A DNA stretch of 64,000 nucleotides from Curvibacter sp. CHRR-16 (GTDB taxonomy: Bacteria > Pseudomonadota > Gammaproteobacteria > Burkholderiales > Burkholderiaceae_C). The translations under genes and the position numbers were made by a program. Each line of letters starts with the position of its first letter. Positions within the stretch are counted from its first letter, which is position 1. Of the stretch, positions 45,501-52,919 are shown piece by piece. The DNA lies in contig NZ_JAHCSH010000003.1 in assembly GCF_018474005.1 (NCBI RefSeq), forward strand, positions 372,001 to 436,000, given 5' to 3'. The notes below the pieces were generated by a model that worked only from the letters and a program-made list of their open reading frames with translations, was not told the DNA's origin and made no database searches.

Positions 45501-46596
45501 GATGAATGTGCGGGTGGACGATGTGGCGTTTTCTGGTCGGCATTGGAAACAAATGGCGGTGCGTGGCACGCGTGCAGGGCTGGAGTGGCGCGTGAATGTG
45601 GAGTCGTCCCAGTTCAATGGCTATGTGGAATACCGGTTGCCCGGAGGTGTGGGCCACCAAGAGGGGCGTTTGTATGCACGCTTGGCGCGCATGTCCGTGC
45701 CGCAGGGGGGGGATCAAGCGGTGGAGCAGGTGCTCGATCAGCAGCCTGCCAGCATCCCGTCTTTGGACATTGTGGTGCAAGACTTTGAGTTGGGTGGCAA
45801 ACGTCTGGGCAAGCTGGAACTGGAGGCCTTGAACCAAGGCAGTGGTGCCAGCCGCGAATGGCGTTTGACCCGCTTTAATGTCCAAAACCCCGACGCCACC
45901 TTCACCGCCAGCGGTAGCTGGGCCGTGGTGCCGGGTGCCAGCAGCAATTTATCGGTGCAGCAGCGTCGGCGTACGCATTTGGACTTCAAGCTTGATGTGT
46001 TGGATGCAGGCGAGCTCTTGACCCGCTTTGGCATGCCTGGCGTGGTGCGCAGTGGTGAGGGGCGTTTAGAGGGACAAATCAGCTGGTTGGGTTCGGCGTT
46101 GGCACCGCACTACCCCAGCATGGCAGGCAATGTGCATGTGCAGGTTGAGAAAGGCCAATTCCTGAAGGCCGATCCCGGTGTTGCCAAGCTGTTGGGGGTG
46201 CTGAGTTTGCAGTCTTTGCCGCGCCGCTTGCTGCTTGATTTCCGTGATGTGTTTTCCCAAGGTTTTGCGTTTGATTTTGTGCGCGGCGATGTGGATGTGG
46301 ATCAAGGCATTGCCAAGACCAATAACTTGCAGATGAAGGGCGTGGCGGCTGGTGTATTCATGGATGGGCAGGCCGACATTGCCAAGGAAACGCAAAACTT
46401 GCGGGTGGTGGTGGTGCCAGAAATCAATGCTGGTAGTGCTTCTTTGCTGTGGAGTACCGTGAACCCGATAGCGGGTTTGAGCACCTTCATTGCCCAACTG
46501 TTTTTGCGTGGTCCCATGGTCAATGCGGCGACGCAAGAGTTCACGATTGATGGCAGCTGGACGGAGCCGCGCATCACCCCCGTGGAGCACAAGTGA
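42505..46596 (+). CDS. yhdP: YhdP-family AsmA-like envelope protein
   Basis: 1363-residue protein with a single N-terminal membrane anchor (~20-45; LLRLLLLFWLLVAAVGVALHF) and a very long periplasmic region of beta-strand-rich AsmA/DUF3971-type repeats, ending in the conserved C-terminal block FLKADPGVAKLLGVLSLQSLP, LQMKGVAAGVFMDGQADIA, and VVPEINAGSASLLWSTVNP. E. coli YhdP (1266 residues) is one of the bridge-like proteins moving phospholipids to the outer membrane. No clear ribosome site precedes ATG 42505. Its stop overlaps the nitrilase ATG (TGATG). Confidence 0.9.
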   Translation: MNFLSLFASAARLRLWCSFTTWLLRLLLLFWLLVAAVGVALHFWIVPRLQDWRPWLEEKATTSLGIGVHIGRIEALSNGIIPSVGFFDVRLQDAQGRDALVLPSVQVALSPRSLLRGGIEQLHIENPQAELRRAPDGSLWLGSWHLGQSQSDPQAVLDWVFAQPELAVLGGRLVWHDEQRQAPPLVFSQVQVVVRNGLRSHQLRLDATPEVPWASALQLMGNFRRPLWAVHAGRWQEWNGQLYAALDRLDAAALEPYIDTGVTRTRGVGGMRGWLDWQDGQVHAITADVSLHDIDVQAEQGLPSLQVRTASGRLGVLRLDGGLELFSQGLQFETTDGLHWPGGNVRLRHWQAQAAAPGRSQQVAHGEAHVEALDLRTLRELAERLPLPAKVHEALQALAPSGRVNNLQAQWQGDVTQGIAHLSQYHVQGDVQQFALMAGHGNSVWPGVKGLNAHVQLDEQGGQASLSMGRGGVVDIPWLAEPAIGVDELKAQLSWHRNNGRWQVKVQDMTVANADARGTLQATWDAPPAGQSGLGKLDLRAHLSQALVSSVYRYLPTALDASVRDYLRAALLGGSSNQADFVVVGDLDRFPFRKAEDGEFHITAKGQGVVFAFAPDLILPKGSLPWPVLSQLQGSFELNRDQIHVQVERGRVRDVDVSIGRSEAHLTDLFNHAQLSVAADAEGDLTQTIAALNHSPILGLTDHALEQAHVTGRGFYKLKLAFPLDKVEQATVNGTVLLAGNDIALGMDIPPLQQVRGVVRYTEQGFGVNGITAQAAGGPLRVEGGLQFSGPATSGAQLRLQGIATAEGLRQLPELGPVASLARLASGQTSYNATVAWREGQPEIRVQTDLQGLGVDAPAPLGKRPEQSRQVAVERTVLLPAARQDRWQVRLGSLGTAPAGAVAAGGVNAPEVSAVYVRDLGSSPAKVLRGAVNVGVSAADAVALPDAGVAAAVRMEALDVGAWQAVLDRMDGTAATNKAGASVAGPVAVPESIAYWPTQMNVRVDDVAFSGRHWKQMAVRGTRAGLEWRVNVESSQFNGYVEYRLPGGVGHQEGRLYARLARMSVPQGGDQAVEQVLDQQPASIPSLDIVVQDFELGGKRLGKLELEALNQGSGASREWRLTRFNVQNPDATFTASGSWAVVPGASSNLSVQQRRRTHLDFKLDVLDAGELLTRFGMPGVVRSGEGRLEGQISWLGSALAPHYPSMAGNVHVQVEKGQFLKADPGVAKLLGVLSLQSLPRRLLLDFRDVFSQGFAFDFVRGDVDVDQGIAKTNNLQMKGVAAGVFMDGQADIAKETQNLRVVVVPEINAGSASLLWSTVNPIAGLSTFIAQLFLRGPMVNAATQEFTIDGSWTEPRITPVEHK

Positions 46597-47432
46597 TGCG
46601 GGTCGCTGCGGTGCAAATGGTCTCTGGTCCTGATGCTGCAACCAACTTGCAGCAAGCGGCCAACTTGGTCGCCCAAGCGGCGCAAGCAGGCGCTGAGTTG
46701 GTGGTGTTGCCCGAGTATTTTTGTCTCATAGGCCTGCGTGATACCGACAAGCTGCAGATACAGGAAGCACCCGGTGTCGGCCCTTTGCAAGAGGGGTTGG
46801 CGGCCTTGGCGCGGCAGTACCGTGTTTGGTTGGTGGGGGGCACACTGCCGGTGACGGCAGCGCAGGAGGGGGGGGCTTCAGCCCCTGAGCGGGTGTGCAA
46901 TCGCAGTGTGGTCTTTAATCCCGATGGTCAGTCGGTCGCCCACTACGACAAGATGCACTTGTTCCGCTTTGACAATGGCCGCGAAGCCTACGACGAGTCG
47001 CGCTTGTTGCGCGCTGGGACGCAGCCTGTGCAGTTCATGCTGCCCTCCAGCGATGGGCATGTGTGGAATGTGGGCATGGCGGTGTGCTATGACCTGCGTT
47101 TTCCCGAGCTGTTTCGCCATTACACGGCGCATGGTGCGGACTTGCTCTTGGTGCCCAGTGCTTTTACCTACACCACGGGCCAAGCGCATTGGGAGCTGTT
47201 GTTGCGTGCGCGTGCCGTGGAAAACGTGAGTTATGTGGTGGCGGCTGCTCAAGGCGGGGTGCATGCCAGTGGACGCCAAACATGGGGACAGTCTATGGTG
47301 GTAGACCCGTGGGGCGATATGCTGGCCCAGCAAGCCCAAGGGCTGGGTGTGGTGCTGGCTGACATAGACGCCAGTCGTGTGCAACAGTGTCGCCAGCAGT
47401 TGCCTGCATTGCAGCACCGGGTATTGGACTAA
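46596..47432 (+). CDS. Carbon-nitrogen hydrolase (Nit1/Nit2-like amidase)
   Basis: 278-residue member of the nitrilase superfamily with the complete catalytic triad: Glu40 in VVLPEYF, Lys119 in HYDKMHLF and Cys164 in GMAVCYDLRFPEL. The sequence around the Cys and the DKMHLFRFD segment fit the Nit1/Nit2 branch, which hydrolyses deaminated glutathione or omega-amides such as alpha-ketoglutaramate as metabolite repair. The start codon overlaps the yhdP stop by one base; mltA begins 6 bases after its stop. The operon is conserved in order but no mechanistic link is evident. Confidence 0.9.
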   Translation: MRVAAVQMVSGPDAATNLQQAANLVAQAAQAGAELVVLPEYFCLIGLRDTDKLQIQEAPGVGPLQEGLAALARQYRVWLVGGTLPVTAAQEGGASAPERVCNRSVVFNPDGQSVAHYDKMHLFRFDNGREAYDESRLLRAGTQPVQFMLPSSDGHVWNVGMAVCYDLRFPELFRHYTAHGADLLLVPSAFTYTTGQAHWELLLRARAVENVSYVVAAAQGGVHASGRQTWGQSMVVDPWGDMLAQQAQGLGVVLADIDASRVQQCRQQLPALQHRVLD

Positions 47433-47438
47433 AACCGA

Positions 47439-48605
47439 ATGAATAAACCAACAAAACAAGCCAGGTCGTGGACTGGTGCTGGACTGGCGCTGGCACTGGT
47501 GTTGACGATGGCGGGCTGCGCAGTGCCTCTTTATCAAGACGCTTCGGCGCCTGCTGTGACCGCTACGGCACCGACGGCTACGCCGCGCAGCACAGTGCCA
47601 GGGGCTGTTACACAAGGTAAGAGCCGTTGGGTTCCTGTACCGTGGACGGAGTTGCCGGGCTGGGGGCAAGACGCTTTGCACGAGGCGTGGAATGCATGGC
47701 TCAAGAGTTGTGAACGTCCCCCTGCGGCATGGCAGCCGCTGTGCCCTCAGATTCGCCAGTTGAGCATTGCCAGCCCGCAAGAGCAGCGGGCTTGGATAGA
47801 GCAGCGCCTGCAGCCCTACCGCGTGGAAACCTTGCAGGGAGAGAGTCAAGGTTTGCTGACCAGCTACTTTGAGCCAACCTTGGATGGCAGTCGCCAGCAG
47901 ACGGCTGCATTCACGGTGCCTTTGTATGCCCTGCCAGCCAGCTTGGGTCAACGCAAACCATGGTTCACGCGCCAAGAAATGGACACGCTGCCAGAGGCGC
48001 AAGCGCAATTGCAGGGGCGTGTGCTGGCTTATGTGGCGGATCCGGTGGATGCGCTGGTGCTGCAAATCCAAGGCTCGGGGCGTATTCGCATGGTGCAAGC
48101 GGACGGTTCGGTGCAATGGATGCGTGTGGCCTATGCAGGCACCAACGACCAGCCTTACCGCAGTGTGGGACGCTGGCTTATGGATCAAGGATTGAGCAAA
48201 GACGGCTCTTGGCCTGCCATCAAAGCATGGTTGGCACAAAACCCACAGCGCCAGCAAGAGTTGATGTGGGCCAATCCGCGCGTGACGTTTTTCAAGGAAG
48301 AAACGCTGTCTGAGCTGGAGGCGGCCTTTGGCCCCAAAGGCGGGCAAGGAGTGGCATTGACGCCAGGGCGTTCGATAGCCATCGATCCGCAAAGCATTCC
48401 TTATGGCACGCCAGTGTGGCTTGTCTCAAATGGCCCTCAAGCCCAATTGCAGAAATTGGTTCTGGCGCAAGATACGGGCACGGCGATCACTGGGGCGGTG
48501 CGGGCCGACTACTTCGCAGGTTGGGGTTCGCAGGCCGGTGATTTGGCTGGAAGAATGCGACAAACGTTACAAATGTGGATTTTCTGGCCTAAAGTTCCCG
48601 GATAA
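47439..48605 (+). CDS. mltA: Membrane-bound lytic murein transglycosylase A
   Basis: 388-residue outer-membrane lipoprotein that cleaves peptidoglycan glycan strands with formation of 1,6-anhydro-muramic ends. The lipobox LTMAGC places the lipidated Cys at residue 27. The MltA double-psi barrel covers the middle (LLTSYFEPTLDGSR, LQIQGSGRIRMVQADGS), and the 3D domain lies at the C-terminus with its Asp motif in LVLAQDTGTAITGAVRADYF. The catalytic Asp is expected within DTG/AD of this domain. Last gene of the yhdP-nitrilase-mltA set. Confidence 0.95.
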   Translation: MNKPTKQARSWTGAGLALALVLTMAGCAVPLYQDASAPAVTATAPTATPRSTVPGAVTQGKSRWVPVPWTELPGWGQDALHEAWNAWLKSCERPPAAWQPLCPQIRQLSIASPQEQRAWIEQRLQPYRVETLQGESQGLLTSYFEPTLDGSRQQTAAFTVPLYALPASLGQRKPWFTRQEMDTLPEAQAQLQGRVLAYVADPVDALVLQIQGSGRIRMVQADGSVQWMRVAYAGTNDQPYRSVGRWLMDQGLSKDGSWPAIKAWLAQNPQRQQELMWANPRVTFFKEETLSELEAAFGPKGGQGVALTPGRSIAIDPQSIPYGTPVWLVSNGPQAQLQKLVLAQDTGTAITGAVRADYFAGWGSQAGDLAGRMRQTLQMWIFWPKVPG

Positions 48606-48644
48606 AGGTACGATGCACAGAGCTATTCATTAGGAGCACCCGTT

Positions 48645-49613
48645 ATGGCTATCACCAAAGAAATGCGTGAAATTGAAGAGCGTACGAGTTTGGCTGCCAA
48701 CAGCATGTTTGAGTTGCTGTTGTTCCGTTTGGGAGAGGCCCCCGATGGCAAACGCCGTGAACTCTTTGGCATCAACGTCTTCAAAGTGCGCGAAATTTTG
48801 GTGATGCCGGAAATCACCGCCATGGTCAATTCGCCACCAGCTGTTATGGGGGTGGCCAATATTCGTGGACAGATGATCACTGTGATCGATTTGCCCAAGG
48901 TGGTGGGATGTAATCCAACCAAAGGTTTGGGTATTTTGTTGGTGACCGAGTTCGCCCGCACTACGCAAGCGTTCGCGGTGGAAGAGGTCAATGAGATCGT
49001 GCGTTTGGAGTGGAAGCACGTGCTATCGGCTGAAAATTCAGGCGGCGGCTTGGTGACCAGCATCGCCCGTTTGGATGGTGCCGCAGAGAACACCCGCTTG
49101 GCCCAAGTGCTGGATGTGGAGCGCATATTGCGCGATGTGATGCCACCCACGGAAGACGATCAACCCAAAGAGCTCCCCGGTGGCAAGGTCAAGATCAAGC
49201 CCGGTCAGGTGATATTGGCTGCCGACGACTCCGCTGTGGCCCGCATGATGATAGAAAAAGGCTTCAAAGACATGGAGTTGCCTTTTGTCATGACCAAAAC
49301 TGGCAAAGAGGCATGGGAGAGGCTGCAATCTATGCAGGCCCAAGCCCAGGCGGAAGGCAAGACCATTTATGACAAAGTGGCGGTGGTCTTGACGGATTTG
49401 GAGATGCCCGAGATGGATGGCTTTACGTTGACGCGTTACATCAAAGAAGACGCCAAATTGAGTCATTTGCCGGTAATCATCCACTCGTCCTTGACCGGTA
49501 CGACCAATGAAGCCCATGTGCGCAGTGTGGGGGCTGATGCCTATATCGCCAAATTCGATGAGGCAGAATTGGCTGCCACCATCCGTGGCGTGCTGGGCGC
49601 GCACCACGGTTGA
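48645..49613 (+). CDS. cheV: Chemotaxis protein CheV (CheW-receiver fusion)
   Basis: 322 residues: an N-terminal CheW-like coupling domain (~15-170; FGINVFKVREILVMPEI, PPAVMGVANIRGQMITVIDL) and a C-terminal receiver domain (~185-320) with acidic pair DD in LAADDSAV, phosphoacceptor Asp in VVLTDLEMPEMDGF, Ser/Thr in IIHSSLTG and Lys in AYIAKFDE. It couples chemoreceptors to CheA and may buffer phosphate. ATG has AGGAG upstream. No other chemotaxis gene lies in the window. Confidence 0.95.
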   Translation: MAITKEMREIEERTSLAANSMFELLLFRLGEAPDGKRRELFGINVFKVREILVMPEITAMVNSPPAVMGVANIRGQMITVIDLPKVVGCNPTKGLGILLVTEFARTTQAFAVEEVNEIVRLEWKHVLSAENSGGGLVTSIARLDGAAENTRLAQVLDVERILRDVMPPTEDDQPKELPGGKVKIKPGQVILAADDSAVARMMIEKGFKDMELPFVMTKTGKEAWERLQSMQAQAQAEGKTIYDKVAVVLTDLEMPEMDGFTLTRYIKEDAKLSHLPVIIHSSLTGTTNEAHVRSVGADAYIAKFDEAELAATIRGVLGAHHG

Positions 49614-49635
49614 TATAACCCCACTCCACTTGGGG

Positions 49636-49658
49636 CGGCGGGGGTAGTACTCCCGCCG
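49636..49658 (+). terminator. GC-rich hairpin after cheV
   Basis: CGGCGGG (49636-49642) pairs with CCCGCCG (49652-49658) across a 9-base loop. It lies 23 bases after the cheV stop. No T run follows, so it may be a Rho-dependent end or a transcript-stabilising structure. Confidence 0.4.
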
Positions 49659-49724
49659 TACAATGGACTGTTGCCCACGTTTTATGCAGTGGGCAAATGT
49701 TTCATCCTTGTCGTGGAGTTTTTT

Positions 49725-50048
49725 GTGTTTATTTCTACTGCTTACGCCCAAACCGCTGCCGCTACGGCAGACGCCCCTAGTACGTTGATGAGCATGTTGC
49801 CTTTGGTGCTCATGTTTGTGGTGCTGTATTTCGTCATGATCCGCCCCCAGATGAAGAAGCAAAAAGACCACAAGGCCATGATTGAAGCCTTGGCCAAAGG
49901 CGATGAAGTGGTGGTGGCTGGTGGCTTGTTGGGCAAGGTGAGTAAGTTGTCCGAAGGCATCGTCAGCGTGGAAATCGCTACCGGTGTCGAAGTGCAAGTC
50001 CAACGTGGCGCTGTGCTGCAAGTTCTGCCCAAGGGCACCATCAAGTAA
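49725..50048 (+). CDS. yajC: Sec translocase accessory subunit YajC
   Basis: 107-residue inner-membrane protein that associates with SecDF. It has one N-terminal transmembrane helix (STLMSMLPLVLMFVVLYFVMI) followed by the family motif RPQMKKQKDHKAMIEALAKGDEVVV and GG...GKV beta-rich cytosolic part. GTG 49725 is chosen because GGAG lies 6 bases upstream and the product then begins as typical YajC; an upstream start at 49671 adds unconserved residues. secD follows after 18 bases. Confidence 0.93.
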   Translation: MFISTAYAQTAAATADAPSTLMSMLPLVLMFVVLYFVMIRPQMKKQKDHKAMIEALAKGDEVVVAGGLLGKVSKLSEGIVSVEIATGVEVQVQRGAVLQVLPKGTIK

Positions 50049-50066
50049 TCAGGCTGTAGCGCGATC

Positions 50067-51938
50067 ATGAATCGTTATTCGTGGTGGAAGTACGCGATCA
50101 TCGTGGTCGCGCTGGTGTTGGGCAGTTTGTATACATTGCCCAACGTGTTTGGTGAAGCACCTGCAGTGCAGGTGAGCAGTGCCAAAGCATCGCATCCTGT
50201 GGATGCAAGCACATTGGCGCAGGTGGAGTCTGTGTTGCAGCAGGCCCAAATACCTGTAGCAGGCATGGCGTTGGAAAACGGATCGGTACGCGTTCGTTTG
50301 GCCGATACGGATACGCAGTTGCATGCCAAGACGGCTTTGGAGAAAGCACTCAATCCAGATGCGGCAGAGCCTGGCTACATCGTGGCCTTGAATTTGCTGT
50401 CCCGCTCGCCCCAATGGCTTACTAGCTTGCATGCCAGCCCGATGTACTTGGGTTTGGATTTGCGCGGTGGCGTCCATTTCATGCTGCAAGTGGACATGCA
50501 AGCGGCGTTGAACAAGAAAGCAGAATCTTTTGCGGGTGATATCCGTACAGCTCTGCGTGACAAAACCATTCGCCACGGAGGTGTGAACCGCGTTGGGCAA
50601 AGTATTGAGATCAAAGCCAACGATGCCAACACGCTCGAAGCCGTGCGCCGTTTGCTCAAAGACCAATTTCCCGATCTGGAGTTGCAGCCCGATACCGAAG
50701 GGCGTGTGGTGGCGAGCATCAATGCCAAGGCCGCACGCTTGGTGCAAGACCAAGCGGTCAAGCAAAACATCACGACTTTGCACAACCGCATCAACGAGTT
50801 GGGCGTCGCAGAGCCTGTAATTCAGCAGCAAGGCCAAGATCGCATCGTGGTGCAGTTACCCGGTGTACAAGATACGGCCAAGGCCAAAGACATTCTGGGT
50901 CGTACTGCGACTTTGGAAGTGCGCATGGTTGATGAGTCCCAAGAGGCTCGCGCAGCAGAGTTGAGCAATGGTGTGGTGCCCTTTGGCTCGGAGCGCTATC
51001 TGGATCGTGGAGGCCGTCCTTTGGTGGTGAAAAAGCAGGTGGTGCTGACGGGTGATGAGCTCAACGATGCACAACCAGGTTTTGATAATCAGACCAACGA
51101 AGCCACTGTCAATCTGTCGTTGAACTCCAAGGGAGCACGGATTTTCAAAGACGTGACACGCGAAAACATCGGCAAACGCATGGCGATTTTGCTGTTTGAG
51201 AAGGGCAAGGGCGAAGTGGTGACAGCACCTGTAATTCGCTCTGAAATCGGTGGTGGTCGGGTGCAAATTTCTGGCGCAATGACCAGCGTGGAGGCCGCTG
51301 ATACCGCATTGCTGTTGCGTGCGGGCTCTTTGGCAGCTCCGATGGACATCATTGAAGAGCGCACCATTGGCCCAAGCCTTGGGGCTGAAAACATCGCCAA
51401 AGGTTTCCATAGCGTGACATGGGGTTTTGTTGCGGTTGCCGCTTTCATGTGCGCTTACTACATGCTGTTTGGCATGATTTCTAGCATTGCGTTGGCGTTC
51501 AATTTGCTGTTGCTGGTGGCTATCTTGTCCATGTTGCAAGCGACTTTGACGTTGCCTGGTATGGCGGCGATGGCCTTGGTGCTGGGTATGGCGATTGATG
51601 CCAACGTGCTGATCAATGAGCGTGTGCGTGAAGAGTTGCGCAATGGTGTGGCACCGCAAGCCGCTATCCATGCCGGGTATGACCGTGCGTGGGCCACCAT
51701 CATTGACTCGAACGTGACAACGCTGATTGCTGGCTTGGCTTTGTTGGCGTTTGGTTCGGGGCCAGTGCGTGGATTTGCGGTTGTGCATTGCTTGGGGATT
51801 CTCACCAGTATGTTCTCGGCCGTCTTTTTCTCGCGCGGTTTGGTCAACCTCTGGTATGGCCGTCGCAAGAAACTCAAATCGGTTTCTATTGGTACGGTAT
51901 GGCGGCCTGAATCAGGCAGTGCAGTAGACAAGGCCTGA
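50067..51938 (+). CDS. secD: Protein translocase subunit SecD
   Basis: 623-residue RND-type membrane protein that, with SecF, uses the proton gradient to pull preproteins through SecYEG. TM1 (~8-25) is followed by the large periplasmic P1 domain, starting with the conserved MYLGLDLRGGVHFMLQVD and including the RINELGVAEPVIQQQG base domain. The C-terminal membrane domain has five helices, with ERTIGPSLG and the functionally important LGMAIDANVLINERVREE. Second gene of the yajC-secD-secF operon. Confidence 0.97.
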   Translation: MNRYSWWKYAIIVVALVLGSLYTLPNVFGEAPAVQVSSAKASHPVDASTLAQVESVLQQAQIPVAGMALENGSVRVRLADTDTQLHAKTALEKALNPDAAEPGYIVALNLLSRSPQWLTSLHASPMYLGLDLRGGVHFMLQVDMQAALNKKAESFAGDIRTALRDKTIRHGGVNRVGQSIEIKANDANTLEAVRRLLKDQFPDLELQPDTEGRVVASINAKAARLVQDQAVKQNITTLHNRINELGVAEPVIQQQGQDRIVVQLPGVQDTAKAKDILGRTATLEVRMVDESQEARAAELSNGVVPFGSERYLDRGGRPLVVKKQVVLTGDELNDAQPGFDNQTNEATVNLSLNSKGARIFKDVTRENIGKRMAILLFEKGKGEVVTAPVIRSEIGGGRVQISGAMTSVEAADTALLLRAGSLAAPMDIIEERTIGPSLGAENIAKGFHSVTWGFVAVAAFMCAYYMLFGMISSIALAFNLLLLVAILSMLQATLTLPGMAAMALVLGMAIDANVLINERVREELRNGVAPQAAIHAGYDRAWATIIDSNVTTLIAGLALLAFGSGPVRGFAVVHCLGILTSMFSAVFFSRGLVNLWYGRRKKLKSVSIGTVWRPESGSAVDKA

Positions 51939-51954
51939 TAAGGGAGAGTAATTC

Positions 51955-52908
51955 ATGGAATTTTTCAAAATCCGTCGCGATATTCCCTTCATGCGGCATG
52001 CCTTGGTGTTCAACGTCATTTCGTTGCTGACCTTTGTGGCTGCGGTATTTTTCTTGTTCTCAAGAGGTCTGCACCTGTCGGTGGAATTCACTGGAGGTAC
52101 CTTGCTGGAAGTGTCTTACACGCAAGCGGCAGATGTGAATCGCATCCGTAGCGTGATAGAGGGCTTGGGCGCCAAAGATGCACAAGTGCAAAATTTTGGA
52201 TCTGCCCAAGATGTGCTGATACGCCTACCAGTGCAAAAAGGTGTCACATCGGCCCAGCAAAGCGAGCAAGTGCTGCAGGCGTTGAAAGCGGCCGATGCGT
52301 CAGCGACTTTGCGCCGCAATGAGTTTGTTGGCCCTCAGGTGGGCGATGAACTGGCAGCCGATGGTTTGAAAGCCTTGGCATTTGTCGTTGTCGGCATCAT
52401 GATTTACTTGGCCATTCGCTTTGAGTGGAAGTTCGCTGTGGCTGCGATCGTGGCGAACTTGCATGATGTGATCATCATTTTGGGCTTTTTTGCTTTTTTT
52501 GGCTGGGAGTTTTCCTTACCAGTATTGGCTGCTGTGCTGGCTGTCTTGGGCTACTCGGTGAATGAATCGGTGGTGATCTTTGATCGTATTCGGGAAAATT
52601 TCCGTCGCTATCGAAAGATGACGACCGTGGAAATCATCAATAACGCGATTACCTCAACGATCAGTCGCACCATCATTACCCACGGCTCTACGCAGTTGAT
52701 GGTGTTGTCGATGTTGCTATTTGGCGGCGCCACCTTGCACTACTTTGCATTGGCCCTCACCATTGGTATTCTGTTTGGTATCTACTCTTCTGTGTTTGTC
52801 GCAGCAGCCATCGCTATGTGGTTGGGCATCGAGCGCGAGGACTTGATCAAAGGCGGCGTTAAAAAATCTACCGATCCCAAAGATCCCAATGCGGGAGCCA
52901 CTGTTTAA
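51955..52908 (+). CDS. secF: Protein translocase subunit SecF
   Basis: 317-residue partner of SecD with six transmembrane helices and a smaller periplasmic domain. Conserved segments: HLSVEFTGGTLLEVSYTQ near the start, VGDELAADGLKALAFVVVGI, and LGYSVNESVVIFDRIRENFRR with the proton-relay region. TINNAITSTISRTIITHGST-like helix 5-6 (here EIINNAITSTISRTIITHGS) is intact. A DUF1631 gene starts 12 bases after its stop and may belong to the same transcript. Confidence 0.97.
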   Translation: MEFFKIRRDIPFMRHALVFNVISLLTFVAAVFFLFSRGLHLSVEFTGGTLLEVSYTQAADVNRIRSVIEGLGAKDAQVQNFGSAQDVLIRLPVQKGVTSAQQSEQVLQALKAADASATLRRNEFVGPQVGDELAADGLKALAFVVVGIMIYLAIRFEWKFAVAAIVANLHDVIIILGFFAFFGWEFSLPVLAAVLAVLGYSVNESVVIFDRIRENFRRYRKMTTVEIINNAITSTISRTIITHGSTQLMVLSMLLFGGATLHYFALALTIGILFGIYSSVFVAAAIAMWLGIEREDLIKGGVKKSTDPKDPNAGATV

Positions 52909-52919
52909 ACTGGATTGAC